Positions 50,157 through 59,906 of a DNA stretch of 64,000 nt are shown here, piece by piece. The stretch is from Hahella sp. HNIBRBA332 (GTDB taxonomy: Bacteria; Pseudomonadota; Gammaproteobacteria; Pseudomonadales; Oleiphilaceae): contig NZ_CP132203.1 of NCBI RefSeq assembly GCF_030719035.1, forward strand, positions 2,170,001-2,234,000. The letters run 5' to 3'. Under the pieces are notes generated by a model. The model worked only from the letters and a program-made list of their open reading frames with translations. It ran no database searches and was not told where the DNA came from. The translations under genes were made by a program, and so were the position numbers. Position 1 is the stretch's first letter, and every line of letters begins with the position of its first letter.

Positions 50157-51221
50157 ATGACAAGACAACTTAAGAGCTTGATAAAAATACCAGTGATTGC
50201 GTTATATCTGAGTGTATTTTCTCAAGCTGGCTATGCGGAAGACGCGGATTACGCCGCCGAAGGAGAGCGACGGGCTAAGATTGCAGGAAAATCTCTGCTG
50301 GGCGCGCCGGCGCCTAAAATCAAGATGATGGACATTGATGGTCGAACGATCGACCTTGCTCAAATTTACGGCGAAAAGCCCGTTTACCTTAAGTTCTGGG
50401 CGACCTGGTGCGGGCCCTGTCGTGAGCAGATGCAGGGGTTTGAAGAGATTTATAAAAAGTATGGCGATCAAGTTCAGGTAGTTGCGATCAATGTGGGGAT
50501 CAGCGATGACTTGGAATCCGTTACTGAGTTTCGTAAAAAAATGGGACTGACCATGCCAATCACCATCGACAATGGGGAGTTGGCTCGCGCGTTTCGATTA
50601 CGCGTTACGCCTCAGCACGTGTTAATTGATAAAAAAGGGGAGCTGGCCTATTTCGGCCATAAAGATGACCTGGCGTTACATCAGGCGCTGGAGAGCGTCG
50701 TAGCGGAAAAGCCTGCTGGAAAACCACTCAACAACCCTGACCTGGCGCTCAACGATGAAGGTTATAAAGTGGGAGATAGTGCGCAGGATGTGACTTTCTC
50801 AACCATCGATGAGCAATCGCTTAGTTTCAAGTTTAACGCGCCTGACAGCAAAAAAGTGGCTGTCGTGTTCTTCGCGCCGTGGTGCGAATGGTATTTAGAG
50901 GAAACGGAACCCAAGACCTCGAAAGCCTGCGCCCAGGTTCGTGAATTGCTGGAAAGCAAACCCAAATCGACCGATGTGCAGTGGGTGACCGTTTCAAGCA
51001 ACTTATGGACGTCGCTTGCCGACCTGAAAGATTATCGCAAGAGTTACGCAAACACGCCGCCGATCGTATTCGATGACGACGGAGAACTGTTTAAGCAATT
51101 TGGCGTCAATCAAATACCCACCATCACGGTCATTGAGCCCAACGGGGTTATTAGCCTGAAATCCTCGATTCAAGACGAGGATTTCGATACCGCCTTACAC
51201 ACTATCTCATCCTTCAAATAA
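50157..51221 (+). CDS. two-domain periplasmic thioredoxin-like protein (TlpA/ResA-like)
   Basis: 354 residues. After a signal peptide (LIKIPVIALYLSVFSQAGYA) the first TlpA/ResA-like thioredoxin domain has YLKFWATWCGPCREQM (Cys85, Cys88) and the cis-Pro region RVTPQHVLIDKKGEL. A second thioredoxin-like domain follows (VAVVFFAPWCEWYLEETEP, GVNQIPTITVIEPNG), in which the CxxC is reduced to a single Cys plus a later Cys in KAC. AGGAAA precedes the ATG. The next gene is a ScsB/DsbD-like reductase, its probable electron donor, and the nos operon follows. Confidence 0.88.
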   Translation: MTRQLKSLIKIPVIALYLSVFSQAGYAEDADYAAEGERRAKIAGKSLLGAPAPKIKMMDIDGRTIDLAQIYGEKPVYLKFWATWCGPCREQMQGFEEIYKKYGDQVQVVAINVGISDDLESVTEFRKKMGLTMPITIDNGELARAFRLRVTPQHVLIDKKGELAYFGHKDDLALHQALESVVAEKPAGKPLNNPDLALNDEGYKVGDSAQDVTFSTIDEQSLSFKFNAPDSKKVAVVFFAPWCEWYLEETEPKTSKACAQVRELLESKPKSTDVQWVTVSSNLWTSLADLKDYRKSYANTPPIVFDDDGELFKQFGVNQIPTITVIEPNGVISLKSSIQDEDFDTALHTISSFK

Positions 51222-51278
51222 GCTGAATTAACCAGAAATAGCAGAATTAACGGGAAATAACTGAACTAACAGGAAATA
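51222..51278 (+). repeat. three tandem 19-bp repeats
   Basis: Units at 51222-51240, 51241-51259 and 51260-51278, consensus near GCTGAATTAACAGGAAATA, occupying nearly the whole gap between the thioredoxin-like and ScsB-like genes. Each unit carries an AGGAAA- or GGGAAA-like purine block. Confidence 0.85.
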
Positions 51279-51295
51279 TTGCAAGCAGGCGCTGA

Positions 51296-53365
51296 ATGAA
51301 ACTTTTCATGCAAGTAGTGATGACGTGGTTGGTTGTCTTGCTATGTTCACAACAAGCCATGGCCAATAAACCAACAGAAAATCAGCGCCTGCTATCTATC
51401 GCTATTGCGCCGGAATCAGACTACCCCGCCGCTGGCGGTGCGCTAGAGCTGGCGTTAATAATGACGCCTAAACAAGGCTGGCATGGCTATTGGCTTAACC
51501 CTGGCGATGCAGGCTTTCCAACCCGGTTTAGCTGGGAGCTTCCTGCAGGCGTCACAGTAGGGGAGGTGCAATACCCGGCCCCGAGCCAGCTCGTAACCGC
51601 TGACATCATGAATTACATCTACCCTGGCGAATTTACTCTGCTGACAGAGATAACGATTGATAAAAGTGTCCCGGTGGGAAGTTCACTCCCCATCAAACTC
51701 GATGTCAGTTATCTGGTATGCAGCCCCTCTGTGTGCCTGCCTGAACAGCAACGGATTGAAACCACACTGATTGTCGGTGATGGTCGCGTTTCTAAAGATC
51801 GCACGGATAAATTCAATCAATGGAGACAAAAGTTAGCCAAACCATTGGACGCAAGGGGACAGTTTTCCGTTGAAAAAGGAAAGTTTGTTATCACCTTGCC
51901 GCTACCAAGCTCCATCAAGAGTGATAACGCGCATATCTATCCCGTCATTAATCATACGATTGTAAATAACGCCAAGCAGTCACTCATCCATGACGGTGAT
52001 GTCCTTAGAATGCAAACCAAAGCGGGCGACGAGCTTGGCGACCGATTTCAGGGTGTCTTAGTGCTGGAAAACGGCATCGCTCTGAGTTTTGAGGCGAATA
52101 AATCTGACCATGTCGCATTGATAGCTGAAGCGAAAAATAACAGCAGCGGTTCCTCCATTAAAGATGCGTGGCTGCTGGGAGTAACGGCCTTTTTCGGCTC
52201 CATTCTGGGAGGTTTACTGCTCAACATCATGCCCTGCGTATTTCCTATATTAAGTTTAAAGATATTAAGTCTTACGCATCAGAAATCTGAAAAAGACGCC
52301 AGGCTAGGCGCGGTCGCTTACACGTTTGGCGCCGTCCTGGTATGTGTTTTATTGGGTGGCGTGATCCTGGGCCTGCGAGCGCTGGGGCATCAAATCGGCT
52401 GGGCGTTTCAACTTCAGAGCCCTGCGGTGATCGCGGTGTTGATTGTCTTAATGAGCGCCATTGGTTTCAATTTAGCCGGGCTCTTTGAATTCGGCACAAT
52501 GACTTCAGGGTCTCGACTGCAAGATAAGAAGGGTCCGATTGGCGACTTCTGGACAGGGATTTTAGCAGCCTTTATCGCCACACCTTGCACAGGCCCTTTC
52601 ATGGCGACCGCTTTGGGAGCCGCCTTGGTGTTGCCCGCCGGCATCGCATTTACGATTTTTGCGGGCCTGGGTTTTGGCATGGCTTTACCACTACTGTTGG
52701 TGAGTTTTATCCCTGCATTACGCGCTTACTTACCGAAGCCTGGCGCCTGGATGACGACAGCCAGACGCGTTCTTTCTCTGCCAATATTTGTGACTGTCAT
52801 TGGCTTAATCTGGGTTTTGATGCGCCAATCAAACAACGATTATGTTTTATCTGTACTTGCAGCCGCGATGTTGTCGGCTTTTGGTTTATGGATGACCGGA
52901 TTATGGCAACAGTCGCAACGCCGAGGCGAATGGTGGCCCGCTACCTCGTTAACCATATTGCCTTTATTGGCGGTAATCATCTGGATCCCCTCCACACATG
53001 CCTCCGCACAACTTGAGCAAAAAGATGTTTCAGAAGCGGTTGCGTTTAATCAGGACCAGCTGAGTACATTGCGGGAAAAACAAGACGTATTTTTGTATTT
53101 TACCGCCGATTGGTGCCTGACCTGCAAGGTCAATGAAAAGACGTCCATTGATCAGAAAGACGTAAAAGAAGCGTTTAAACAAAGCAATGTCGTCACAATG
53201 GTCGGCGACTGGACCAGCGGCGATAACAAGATAACCGAGTTCTTATCCCAGCATGGCCGATCAGGCGTGCCTCTCTATTTATGGTATGAAAAAGGGGCAA
53301 GCAGACCTTTGATCTTACCTCAGGTTTTGACGCCATCGGAGTTGATTAATCATGCTCTCAATTAG
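51296..53365 (+). CDS. ScsB/DsbD-type membrane protein-disulfide reductase
   Basis: 689 residues. A signal peptide precedes an N-terminal periplasmic beta-sandwich domain (LALIMTPKQGWHGYWLNPGD, VCSPSVCLPEQQ with two Cys). Eight membrane segments follow, with the two conserved Cys of the DsbD core (NIMPCVFPILSLK and IATPCTGPFM). The C-terminal thioredoxin domain has FTADWCLTCKVNE. The three Cys pairs needed for electron relay from cytosolic thioredoxin to periplasm are therefore present. The N-domain form (two short Cys motifs, long domain) is closer to ScsB than to DsbD. It probably reduces the adjacent thioredoxin-like protein. Confidence 0.9.
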   Translation: MKLFMQVVMTWLVVLLCSQQAMANKPTENQRLLSIAIAPESDYPAAGGALELALIMTPKQGWHGYWLNPGDAGFPTRFSWELPAGVTVGEVQYPAPSQLVTADIMNYIYPGEFTLLTEITIDKSVPVGSSLPIKLDVSYLVCSPSVCLPEQQRIETTLIVGDGRVSKDRTDKFNQWRQKLAKPLDARGQFSVEKGKFVITLPLPSSIKSDNAHIYPVINHTIVNNAKQSLIHDGDVLRMQTKAGDELGDRFQGVLVLENGIALSFEANKSDHVALIAEAKNNSSGSSIKDAWLLGVTAFFGSILGGLLLNIMPCVFPILSLKILSLTHQKSEKDARLGAVAYTFGAVLVCVLLGGVILGLRALGHQIGWAFQLQSPAVIAVLIVLMSAIGFNLAGLFEFGTMTSGSRLQDKKGPIGDFWTGILAAFIATPCTGPFMATALGAALVLPAGIAFTIFAGLGFGMALPLLLVSFIPALRAYLPKPGAWMTTARRVLSLPIFVTVIGLIWVLMRQSNNDYVLSVLAAAMLSAFGLWMTGLWQQSQRRGEWWPATSLTILPLLAVIIWIPSTHASAQLEQKDVSEAVAFNQDQLSTLREKQDVFLYFTADWCLTCKVNEKTSIDQKDVKEAFKQSNVVTMVGDWTSGDNKITEFLSQHGRSGVPLYLWYEKGASRPLILPQVLTPSELINHALN

Positions 53366-53485
53366 ATCTCCAATGAATCCGCCACTGCAGCATTAGAGTA
53401 AAAAAATCGTGTAAGTACTGGCTACAGGGTGGGTGTTTCGCCCTCTACCACCTTAGGGATAGACGCCGGTCTAATCCCGATCACC

Positions 53486-53499
53486 TTGATATGTATCAA
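53486..53499 (+). promoter_or_regulatory. FNR/ANR/DNR box upstream of nosR
   Basis: TTGAT-ATGT-ATCAA matches the FNR-family consensus perfectly and lies 72 bases before the nosR start. It is consistent with anaerobic or nitric-oxide-responsive induction of the nos operon. Confidence 0.85.
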
Positions 53500-53571
53500 T
53501 AAGCGACTAAGTAGACCCTTTTACCCTTGGGGCGGCATTGCTGTTACGCCGCTCGCCCAAGGAGTTATAAC

Positions 53572-55713
53572 GTGGAATATTCGTTGGATAAAGGTTGCTT
53601 ACGGTTGCTCTTGGTTGCCGTGCTTCTGCTGTTCACCTCAGCCTGGTGTAATGCCGGGGAGGGGATGACGGCGATTGAGAAGCAACGCATCAACGAGATA
53701 TTCCCTCAAGCCGACGTCATCTCAGATCCCCTGGGCGAACCTCCGGTTCGCACGATTAGTCAGGGGGAGCACACGCTCGGTTACGCCTACCAAACCCGTG
53801 ACGTTTTTCAGATTCCCGCCTACTCTGGCAAACCAATCAATCTTCATATCATTCTCGACGCTAAAGGAACCATTAAAGACGCCGTCGTTCTGGAACATCA
53901 TGAGCCTATTCTGTTAGTCGGCATTCCTGAGCAAAAGCTGTTTGACTTTGTGGCGGGCTATCAAGAGGTTGGCGCCAACGACCGCGTAGTGGTGGGACAT
54001 TCAGTCACCGCCGCCAAAAGCGTGGATGCAATTACTGGCGCCACGGTTACCGTTATGGTGGTGAATGAGTCAATCATGCGGTCGGTTCGTAAAGTGGCGA
54101 CGTCTCTGGGCCTGATCAACGTCAACGCCGCGGCGCCGACCCGAGCGGAAGTGTTGGATGATCTGTTCAATGCCGCCGATTGGACTCAACTGACCGGAGT
54201 CGGAGCGATACGCCGGTTACATCTGAGTCGCGGGCAGGTGGATGACTCGTTTCGGGATACTGCAGCGGAAGGCGTCGACGACGCTCCGCCCGATTCAAGG
54301 GATGAAACCTTTATCAACCTGTACTACGCCTATCTGAATGCGCCCACGATAGGCCGCAACCTGCTTGGCGAAAGCCAGTACCGCTGGTTGATGGATGAGC
54401 TAAAGCCTGGCGAACACGCCATTGCCGTGATGGCGGAAGGACTTTATTCCTTCAAAGGATCGGGTTATGTGCGCGGCGGGATATTCGACAGAGTGCAGTT
54501 GCGCCAGCGCAGCGACATTATCAGTTTCCGCGATCTCGATTATTACCGCTTAAGCGATGTCTACGCTCAGGGCATGCCGGAGTTTCGGGAGATGGCGATT
54601 TTTGTGATTCGCTCTCACTATGACTTCGATCCTGGCGGCTCCTGGGACCTTGAGCTGTTGGTGCGGCGACAGACTGGTCCGGTGGAGGGCGTATTCTCAA
54701 GCTTCTCCGCGACATATCAGATACCCGACGCCTATGTGAGCAGACCTGCGCCGTTAGTGGTGGATGAACCTGACCCTGAGCCCATTTGGGTCAGCATTTG
54801 GCGTAATAAAAGCATGCAGATTGGCGTAGTGATCGTCAGTCTGGCGCTGCTGCTGATCATTCTGTTTCTGCAGGATTACTTCGTACGCTTTCCCCGTTTA
54901 CTCCATAACCTGCGACGCATTTATCTTCTCTATACGGTGATATTTCTTGGCTGGTACGCGCTGGGGCAACTGTCTATCGTCAACGTTCTGACCTTTACCC
55001 ACGCGGTCATGCAGGATTTTCACTGGGAATTATTCCTGATTGATCCTGTGATTTTTATTCTGTGGACATTTACTGCGGCGACCATTCTGTTATGGGGGCG
55101 CGGCGTATTCTGTGGCTGGCTGTGTCCTTTCGGCGCCTTGCAGGAGCTTATCAACGAAGCCGCGCGCAAGATAAAGATCCCCCAATTTGATCTGCCGTTC
55201 GGGCTCCATGAGCGATTGTGGGCGGTGAAATACATCATCTTGCTGGCCTTGTTTGGCGTGTCGCTGGAATCCATGGCGACCGCGGAGAAGTATGCGGAGG
55301 TGGAGCCGTTTAAAACTTCGATAACGCTGTTTTTCAACCGGGAGTGGTGGTTTGTCGCATACGCTGGCGTACTGCTCCTGATCAACGTTTTTACCCGCAA
55401 GTTTTACTGCCGCTACATCTGCCCATTAGGGGCGGCGTTGGCGATCCCCACTAAATTCCGCCTGTTCGATTGGCTAAAGCGTCGAAAAGAGTGCGGGAAC
55501 CCCTGTCAACTTTGCGCCGTAGAGTGCGAAATTCAGGCGATACACCCCGATGGCCGCATCAACGCCAACGAATGCCATCACTGTCTTGACTGTCAGATGA
55601 CCTATCACAACGAGCGTAAATGTCCGCCGCTGGTGCTGAAAAACAAACGTCAGCGCAAGAACGCCGCTGCGCCAAAGCCGGAGCAAATCCCGGCAACGCA
55701 ACTGGACGGCTGA
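53572..55713 (+). CDS. nosR: NosR, nos operon regulator / electron donor membrane protein
   Basis: 713 residues from GTG 53572, with AAGGAG upstream; a longer in-frame reading from 53527 lacks it. A signal peptide leads to a periplasmic FMN-binding domain (SVDAITGATVTVMVVNESI carries the flavin Thr). Membrane segments follow, then cytoplasmic polyferredoxin-type motifs: CGWLCPFGALQ, CRYICPLGAALA, CGNPCQLCAVEC and CHHCLDCQMTY. NosR supplies electrons to and is needed for expression of N2O reductase. It is the first gene of nosRZDFYL. Confidence 0.95.
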   Translation: MEYSLDKGCLRLLLVAVLLLFTSAWCNAGEGMTAIEKQRINEIFPQADVISDPLGEPPVRTISQGEHTLGYAYQTRDVFQIPAYSGKPINLHIILDAKGTIKDAVVLEHHEPILLVGIPEQKLFDFVAGYQEVGANDRVVVGHSVTAAKSVDAITGATVTVMVVNESIMRSVRKVATSLGLINVNAAAPTRAEVLDDLFNAADWTQLTGVGAIRRLHLSRGQVDDSFRDTAAEGVDDAPPDSRDETFINLYYAYLNAPTIGRNLLGESQYRWLMDELKPGEHAIAVMAEGLYSFKGSGYVRGGIFDRVQLRQRSDIISFRDLDYYRLSDVYAQGMPEFREMAIFVIRSHYDFDPGGSWDLELLVRRQTGPVEGVFSSFSATYQIPDAYVSRPAPLVVDEPDPEPIWVSIWRNKSMQIGVVIVSLALLLIILFLQDYFVRFPRLLHNLRRIYLLYTVIFLGWYALGQLSIVNVLTFTHAVMQDFHWELFLIDPVIFILWTFTAATILLWGRGVFCGWLCPFGALQELINEAARKIKIPQFDLPFGLHERLWAVKYIILLALFGVSLESMATAEKYAEVEPFKTSITLFFNREWWFVAYAGVLLLINVFTRKFYCRYICPLGAALAIPTKFRLFDWLKRRKECGNPCQLCAVECEIQAIHPDGRINANECHHCLDCQMTYHNERKCPPLVLKNKRQRKNAAAPKPEQIPATQLDG

Positions 55714-55739
55714 TTCCATTGATGAACAGGAGCTTAACT

Positions 55740-57659
55740 ATGAAAGATGCAGACAAATCGTCACCAACTACACCGGATACTCGGGATTCAGGAATCAGTC
55801 GTCGCGGTTTCCTGGGCGGGGCTGCGGTGACAGGCGTATCCGCTGTTACCGGAATGGCGGCGATGACAGGTTTGGGTTCTTCCATCATGAGCCCGGAGTC
55901 CTGGGCGGCGGCAGTAAAGACCGCACATCAGAAAGCCTCCGTGGAGCCTGGGGAGCTGGACGAATACTATGGTTTTTGGAGCGGGGGGCATTCAGGGGAA
56001 GTGAGGGTATTGGGCGTTCCGTCCATGCGCGAATTAATGCGCATCCCAGTATTCAATGTGGATTCCGCCACAGGATGGGGCCTGACCAATGAGAGCAAAC
56101 AAGTGCTGGGAGAATCGGCGCGGTTTTCCAATGGCGACACTCACCATCCTCACGTGTCCATGACGGATGGGCGGTATGACGGCAAATACCTGTTTATCAA
56201 CGACAAAGCCAATACCCGGGTGGCGCGTATCCGCCTGGACATCATGAAGTGCGATAAAATTACAACCATTCCTAATGTGCAGGCGATTCACGGCTTGCGG
56301 CTACAGAAAGTTCCCCGCACCAAGTACGTCTTCTGTAATGCTGAGTTTGTGATTCCACAGCCCAATGACGGCACGGACATGGAGAGCCTGGATAATCACT
56401 ACACTATGTTCAACGCCATTGACGCAGACACGATGGAAGTCGCCTGGCAGGTGATTGTCGACGGTAATCTGGACAACACCGATGCAGACTACACCGGTAA
56501 GTATGTCGCCTCTACATGCTATAACTCTGAAAAAGGGCTGTTGTTGACGGATACCATGCGCAATGAGCGCGACTGGGTCGTCGTGTTCAACGTGCCGAGA
56601 ATTGAGGCTGCAATTAAGGCGGGTAACTTCAAAACGATTGGCGACGCCAAAACGCCAGTGGTGGATGGTCGTCATGGTTCAGAGCTGACCCGCTATATCC
56701 CCGTTCCTAAAAACCCACACGGGCTGAATACGTCCCCCGACGGCAAATACTTCATGGCTAACGGCAAGCTGTCGCCCACGGTCTCCATCATCGCCATCGA
56801 TAAACTGGATGCCTTGTTTGACGGGAAATTTAAAGACGAGCGCGATGTGATCGTAGCCGAACCGGAGCTGGGCTTGGGGCCGCTGCACACGACCTTCGAC
56901 GGCCGCGGATTTGCTTACACGACGTTGTTTATAGACAGTCAGGTGGCGAAGTGGAATATCGCCGAAGCTATACGGGCCTATAACGGAGAGAAGGTTAACT
57001 ATATTAAGCAGAAGCTGGACGTACAGTACCAGCCGGGTCACAACCACGCCAGTTTGACTGAGTCCCGGGATGCTGATGGGAAATGGCTGGTGGTGCTCTG
57101 CAAGTTCTCGAAAGACCGTTTCCTTCCAGTGGGGCCGCTACACCCTGAGAACGATCAGTTAATCGATATCTCAGGGGAGGAGATGGCCCTGGTCCACGAT
57201 GGTCCAACCTACGCCGAACCTCATGACTGTATATTGCTGCGCCGGGATCAGATTCGTCCGTTGAAAATATGGCGCCGGGATGACCCATTCTTCGCCTCCG
57301 CCGTGGCGCAAGCCAAAAAGGACGGTATTACTTTAGAGACGGATAACAAGGTTATTCGCGACGGTAAAAAAGTGCGCGTGTACATGACCTCCGTGGCGCC
57401 GGCATACGGCCTCACTGAGTTTCGGGTGAAACAGGGAGATGAGGTCACCGTTTACATTACCAATATGGATATGGTGGAGGATGTCTCCCATGGTTTCTGT
57501 ATGGTGAATCATGGGGTCAGTATGGAAATCAGTCCCCAGCAGACAGCGTCTGTCACTTTTGTGGCGTCTGAGCCGGGCGTGCATTGGTATTACTGTAATT
57601 GGTTCTGCCATGCCCTGCACATGGAAATGCGCGGCCGCATGATTGTGGAAAAGGCTTGA
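55740..57659 (+). CDS. nosZ: NosZ, nitrous oxide reductase
   Basis: 639 residues. The Tat signal is SRRGFLGGAAVTG. The seven-bladed propeller holds the CuZ ligands, with visible His pairs in THHPHVSM, PHGLNTS, LGLGPLHTTFD and GHNHASLTE. The C-terminal cupredoxin domain has the CuA site CNWFCHALHMEMRGRM, with both Cys, the His and the Met. All CuA ligands are intact. It is the periplasmic enzyme that reduces N2O to N2. AGGAG precedes ATG 55740; a few residues are possible upstream at 55725. It is a clade I (Tat-dependent) type. Confidence 0.97.
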   Translation: MKDADKSSPTTPDTRDSGISRRGFLGGAAVTGVSAVTGMAAMTGLGSSIMSPESWAAAVKTAHQKASVEPGELDEYYGFWSGGHSGEVRVLGVPSMRELMRIPVFNVDSATGWGLTNESKQVLGESARFSNGDTHHPHVSMTDGRYDGKYLFINDKANTRVARIRLDIMKCDKITTIPNVQAIHGLRLQKVPRTKYVFCNAEFVIPQPNDGTDMESLDNHYTMFNAIDADTMEVAWQVIVDGNLDNTDADYTGKYVASTCYNSEKGLLLTDTMRNERDWVVVFNVPRIEAAIKAGNFKTIGDAKTPVVDGRHGSELTRYIPVPKNPHGLNTSPDGKYFMANGKLSPTVSIIAIDKLDALFDGKFKDERDVIVAEPELGLGPLHTTFDGRGFAYTTLFIDSQVAKWNIAEAIRAYNGEKVNYIKQKLDVQYQPGHNHASLTESRDADGKWLVVLCKFSKDRFLPVGPLHPENDQLIDISGEEMALVHDGPTYAEPHDCILLRRDQIRPLKIWRRDDPFFASAVAQAKKDGITLETDNKVIRDGKKVRVYMTSVAPAYGLTEFRVKQGDEVTVYITNMDMVEDVSHGFCMVNHGVSMEISPQQTASVTFVASEPGVHWYYCNWFCHALHMEMRGRMIVEKA

Positions 57660-58987
57660 TGCCCGGACACCGCATGCGCACATTCCTGGCTCGGCGACTT
57701 TCCGGCTTTCGCATAGTGCAGGCGTCACTCCTGTGCCTTGCGACGGGATATGCATCGGCAACGCTACAAGAGTTGCCGGTGATCCAGGCAGGCGATGGAG
57801 AGTGGGTGCTGTCGGAAGGAGTTTATGAAGGCAATTTCTCCGTTTCCCGCAGCCTCCATGTTCGTTGCCTGCCAGGCGCCGTCATCGACGCTGGCGGCCA
57901 GGGGCACGGGCTCCGTCTCATGGCGCCGGACATAACCGTCCGCGACTGTGAGGTTCGAAACTGGGGACGTAACCTGACAAACCTGGACGCCGGTATTTTT
58001 ATTGAGCGTCAAGCCTCTGGCGCTGTGGTGGAGAATGTCCGTCTAAGCGGGCCGGGATTTGGCGTCTGGGTAGACGCCACTCCCAACGTCATCCTGCGCG
58101 GCGCCAAAATTCGAGGCGACGTCAGCGTGCGTTCACAAGATCGCGGTAATGGCATTCACCTGTTCGCGGTCACCGGCGCTCTCGTTGAAAATAATGAGGT
58201 GTCGCAAACGCGGGATGGCATCTACATCGACACCTCCAACAATAACACTCTGACCAACAACTTCCTGCACGATCTGCGTTACGGGGTGCATTACATGTAC
58301 TCTCACCATAATGCCGTGCTGAATAACTGCACCTTGCGCACACGCACAGGCTATGCGCTCATGCAGAGTCGTAACCTGACCGTAGAGGGAAACTATTCCG
58401 AACAAGATCAGAACTACGGCATCTTGATGAATTACATCACCTATTCCACTTTGCGCAACAACCAAGTCGTTGGCGTGAAGCAAGGAGAAATGGCGGGCGT
58501 AGGGGTTGACGGCGCCGAAGGGAAGGCCTTATTCGTTTATAACTCGCCGTTTAACGTTTTTGAGCGCAACCGTTTTGAACAGAGCGATATTGGCATCCAT
58601 CTGACGGCAGGTTCAGAAGATAACCAAGTGAGCGGCAATGCGTTTATTCATAATCGGCGACAAGTGAAGTATGTAGCGACCCGCCTGCAAGAGTGGTCAA
58701 CGAATAGAGCAGGGAATTTCTGGAGCGACTATTTGGGATGGGATCGTAACGCCGATGGGATTGGCGATGTCCCCTATGAACCCAATGATAACGTGGACCG
58801 ACTTTTGTGGACCTATCCACAAGCCCGATTGCTGCTGCACAGCCCATCTATCGACCTCTTGCGCTGGGCGCAACAGGCCTTTCCCGTAGTGAAATCCCCC
58901 GGCGTGAGGGACAGCGCGCCATTGATGCGGGATACCACGCAACACAGAACCCAGGCGGCGTGTCGTCAACAGAGCAGGGGGAAATAG
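57659..58987 (+). CDS. nosD: NosD, periplasmic copper-site maturation factor
   Basis: 442 residues. A signal peptide (FRIVQASLLCLATGYASA) is followed by a right-handed parallel beta-helix with repeated NNxF / NxF-type turns (NNNTLTNNFLHDL, NVFERNRFEQSDIGIHLTAG) and the NosD end NFWSDYLGWDRNADGIGDVP. NosD works with NosF and NosY to insert CuZ sulfide/copper into NosZ. The ATG overlaps the nosZ stop (TGATG); ATG 57674 is an alternative. Confidence 0.93.
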   Translation: MPGHRMRTFLARRLSGFRIVQASLLCLATGYASATLQELPVIQAGDGEWVLSEGVYEGNFSVSRSLHVRCLPGAVIDAGGQGHGLRLMAPDITVRDCEVRNWGRNLTNLDAGIFIERQASGAVVENVRLSGPGFGVWVDATPNVILRGAKIRGDVSVRSQDRGNGIHLFAVTGALVENNEVSQTRDGIYIDTSNNNTLTNNFLHDLRYGVHYMYSHHNAVLNNCTLRTRTGYALMQSRNLTVEGNYSEQDQNYGILMNYITYSTLRNNQVVGVKQGEMAGVGVDGAEGKALFVYNSPFNVFERNRFEQSDIGIHLTAGSEDNQVSGNAFIHNRRQVKYVATRLQEWSTNRAGNFWSDYLGWDRNADGIGDVPYEPNDNVDRLLWTYPQARLLLHSPSIDLLRWAQQAFPVVKSPGVRDSAPLMRDTTQHRTQAACRQQSRGK

Positions 58988-58988
58988 C

Positions 58989-59906
58989 ATGATTCACCTG
59001 GAGGGGGTTAGCCAGTATTACAGTCGTCATCAGGTTTTGCATGATCTCAGTCTGACATTGGGAGAAGGCGAGGTACTGGGGTTATTCGGACATAACGGCG
59101 CCGGCAAAACCACTACGATCAAACTGATTCTTGGGCTGCTGCGTCCGGATCACGGCAATGTGCTCACCTTGGGGCGCAGCCCGAATCAAGTAGATATGCG
59201 CCGCCACATCGGCTATCTACCGGAAAATGTCATGTTCTATCCGCAACTGAGCGGCTTGGAGACGTTGCGTTATTTCGCGCAGCTTAAACAGGCGCCGTTG
59301 ACTCAGGTGAAGAGCCTGCTGGAGCAGGTGGGGCTGGCGGAAGCCGCGAGCCAGAAAGTTAAAACCTACTCAAAAGGCATGCGACAACGTCTCGGGCTTG
59401 CTCAGGCGCTATTGGGCGAGCCCAGGCTACTTCTGTTGGATGAGCCGACAGTGGGGCTCGACCCAATCGCTACCGCTGATTTGTATGAACTGGTGGATGG
59501 GCTGCGACGTCAGGGGGCAGGAGTCATTTTATGCTCTCATGTCTTACCTGGAGTGGAGCCTCATATTGATCGGGCGGCGATCCTCGCTCACGGGCGTCTG
59601 CGGGCGCAAGGCTCTCTGGGTGAATTGCGTCGCCTGGCGCAAGCCCCGATTCGGGTAAGGCTGTCGGGAGTCAAGCATCGGGACCAATGCCTGGAGCGTT
59701 GGAAAGATCAGATTCCCGATATGCGTCCGGTTAACGCCCATGGTTTGGAAATCGCCACCGACGCTCAACATAAACTGGAACTGCTGAAAGTATTGCTGAC
59801 CAGCATCCAGGTAGAGGATGTAGACATCCACCAGCCCGGCCTGGAGGACTTATATCGGTATTTCATCGCCGATGACCCTGCGCAAATAAAGGAGACGCAG
59901 CAATGA
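58989..59906 (+). CDS. nosF: NosF, ABC transporter ATPase
   Basis: 305 residues. Walker A is GHNGAGKTTTIKL, the signature YSKGMRQRLGLAQAL, Walker B LLLLDEPTVGLDP, and the His switch is in ILCSHVL. It energises NosY for CuZ assembly. It starts two bases after nosD and ends with an ATGA overlap to nosY. Confidence 0.95.
   Translation: MIHLEGVSQYYSRHQVLHDLSLTLGEGEVLGLFGHNGAGKTTTIKLILGLLRPDHGNVLTLGRSPNQVDMRRHIGYLPENVMFYPQLSGLETLRYFAQLKQAPLTQVKSLLEQVGLAEAASQKVKTYSKGMRQRLGLAQALLGEPRLLLLDEPTVGLDPIATADLYELVDGLRRQGAGVILCSHVLPGVEPHIDRAAILAHGRLRAQGSLGELRRLAQAPIRVRLSGVKHRDQCLERWKDQIPDMRPVNAHGLEIATDAQHKLELLKVLLTSIQVEDVDIHQPGLEDLYRYFIADDPAQIKETQQ

Noticed and set aside
52414..52680. 88-residue minus-strand ORF in the ScsB-like gene
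   Set aside because: Shadow of membrane-coding DNA with no RBS.
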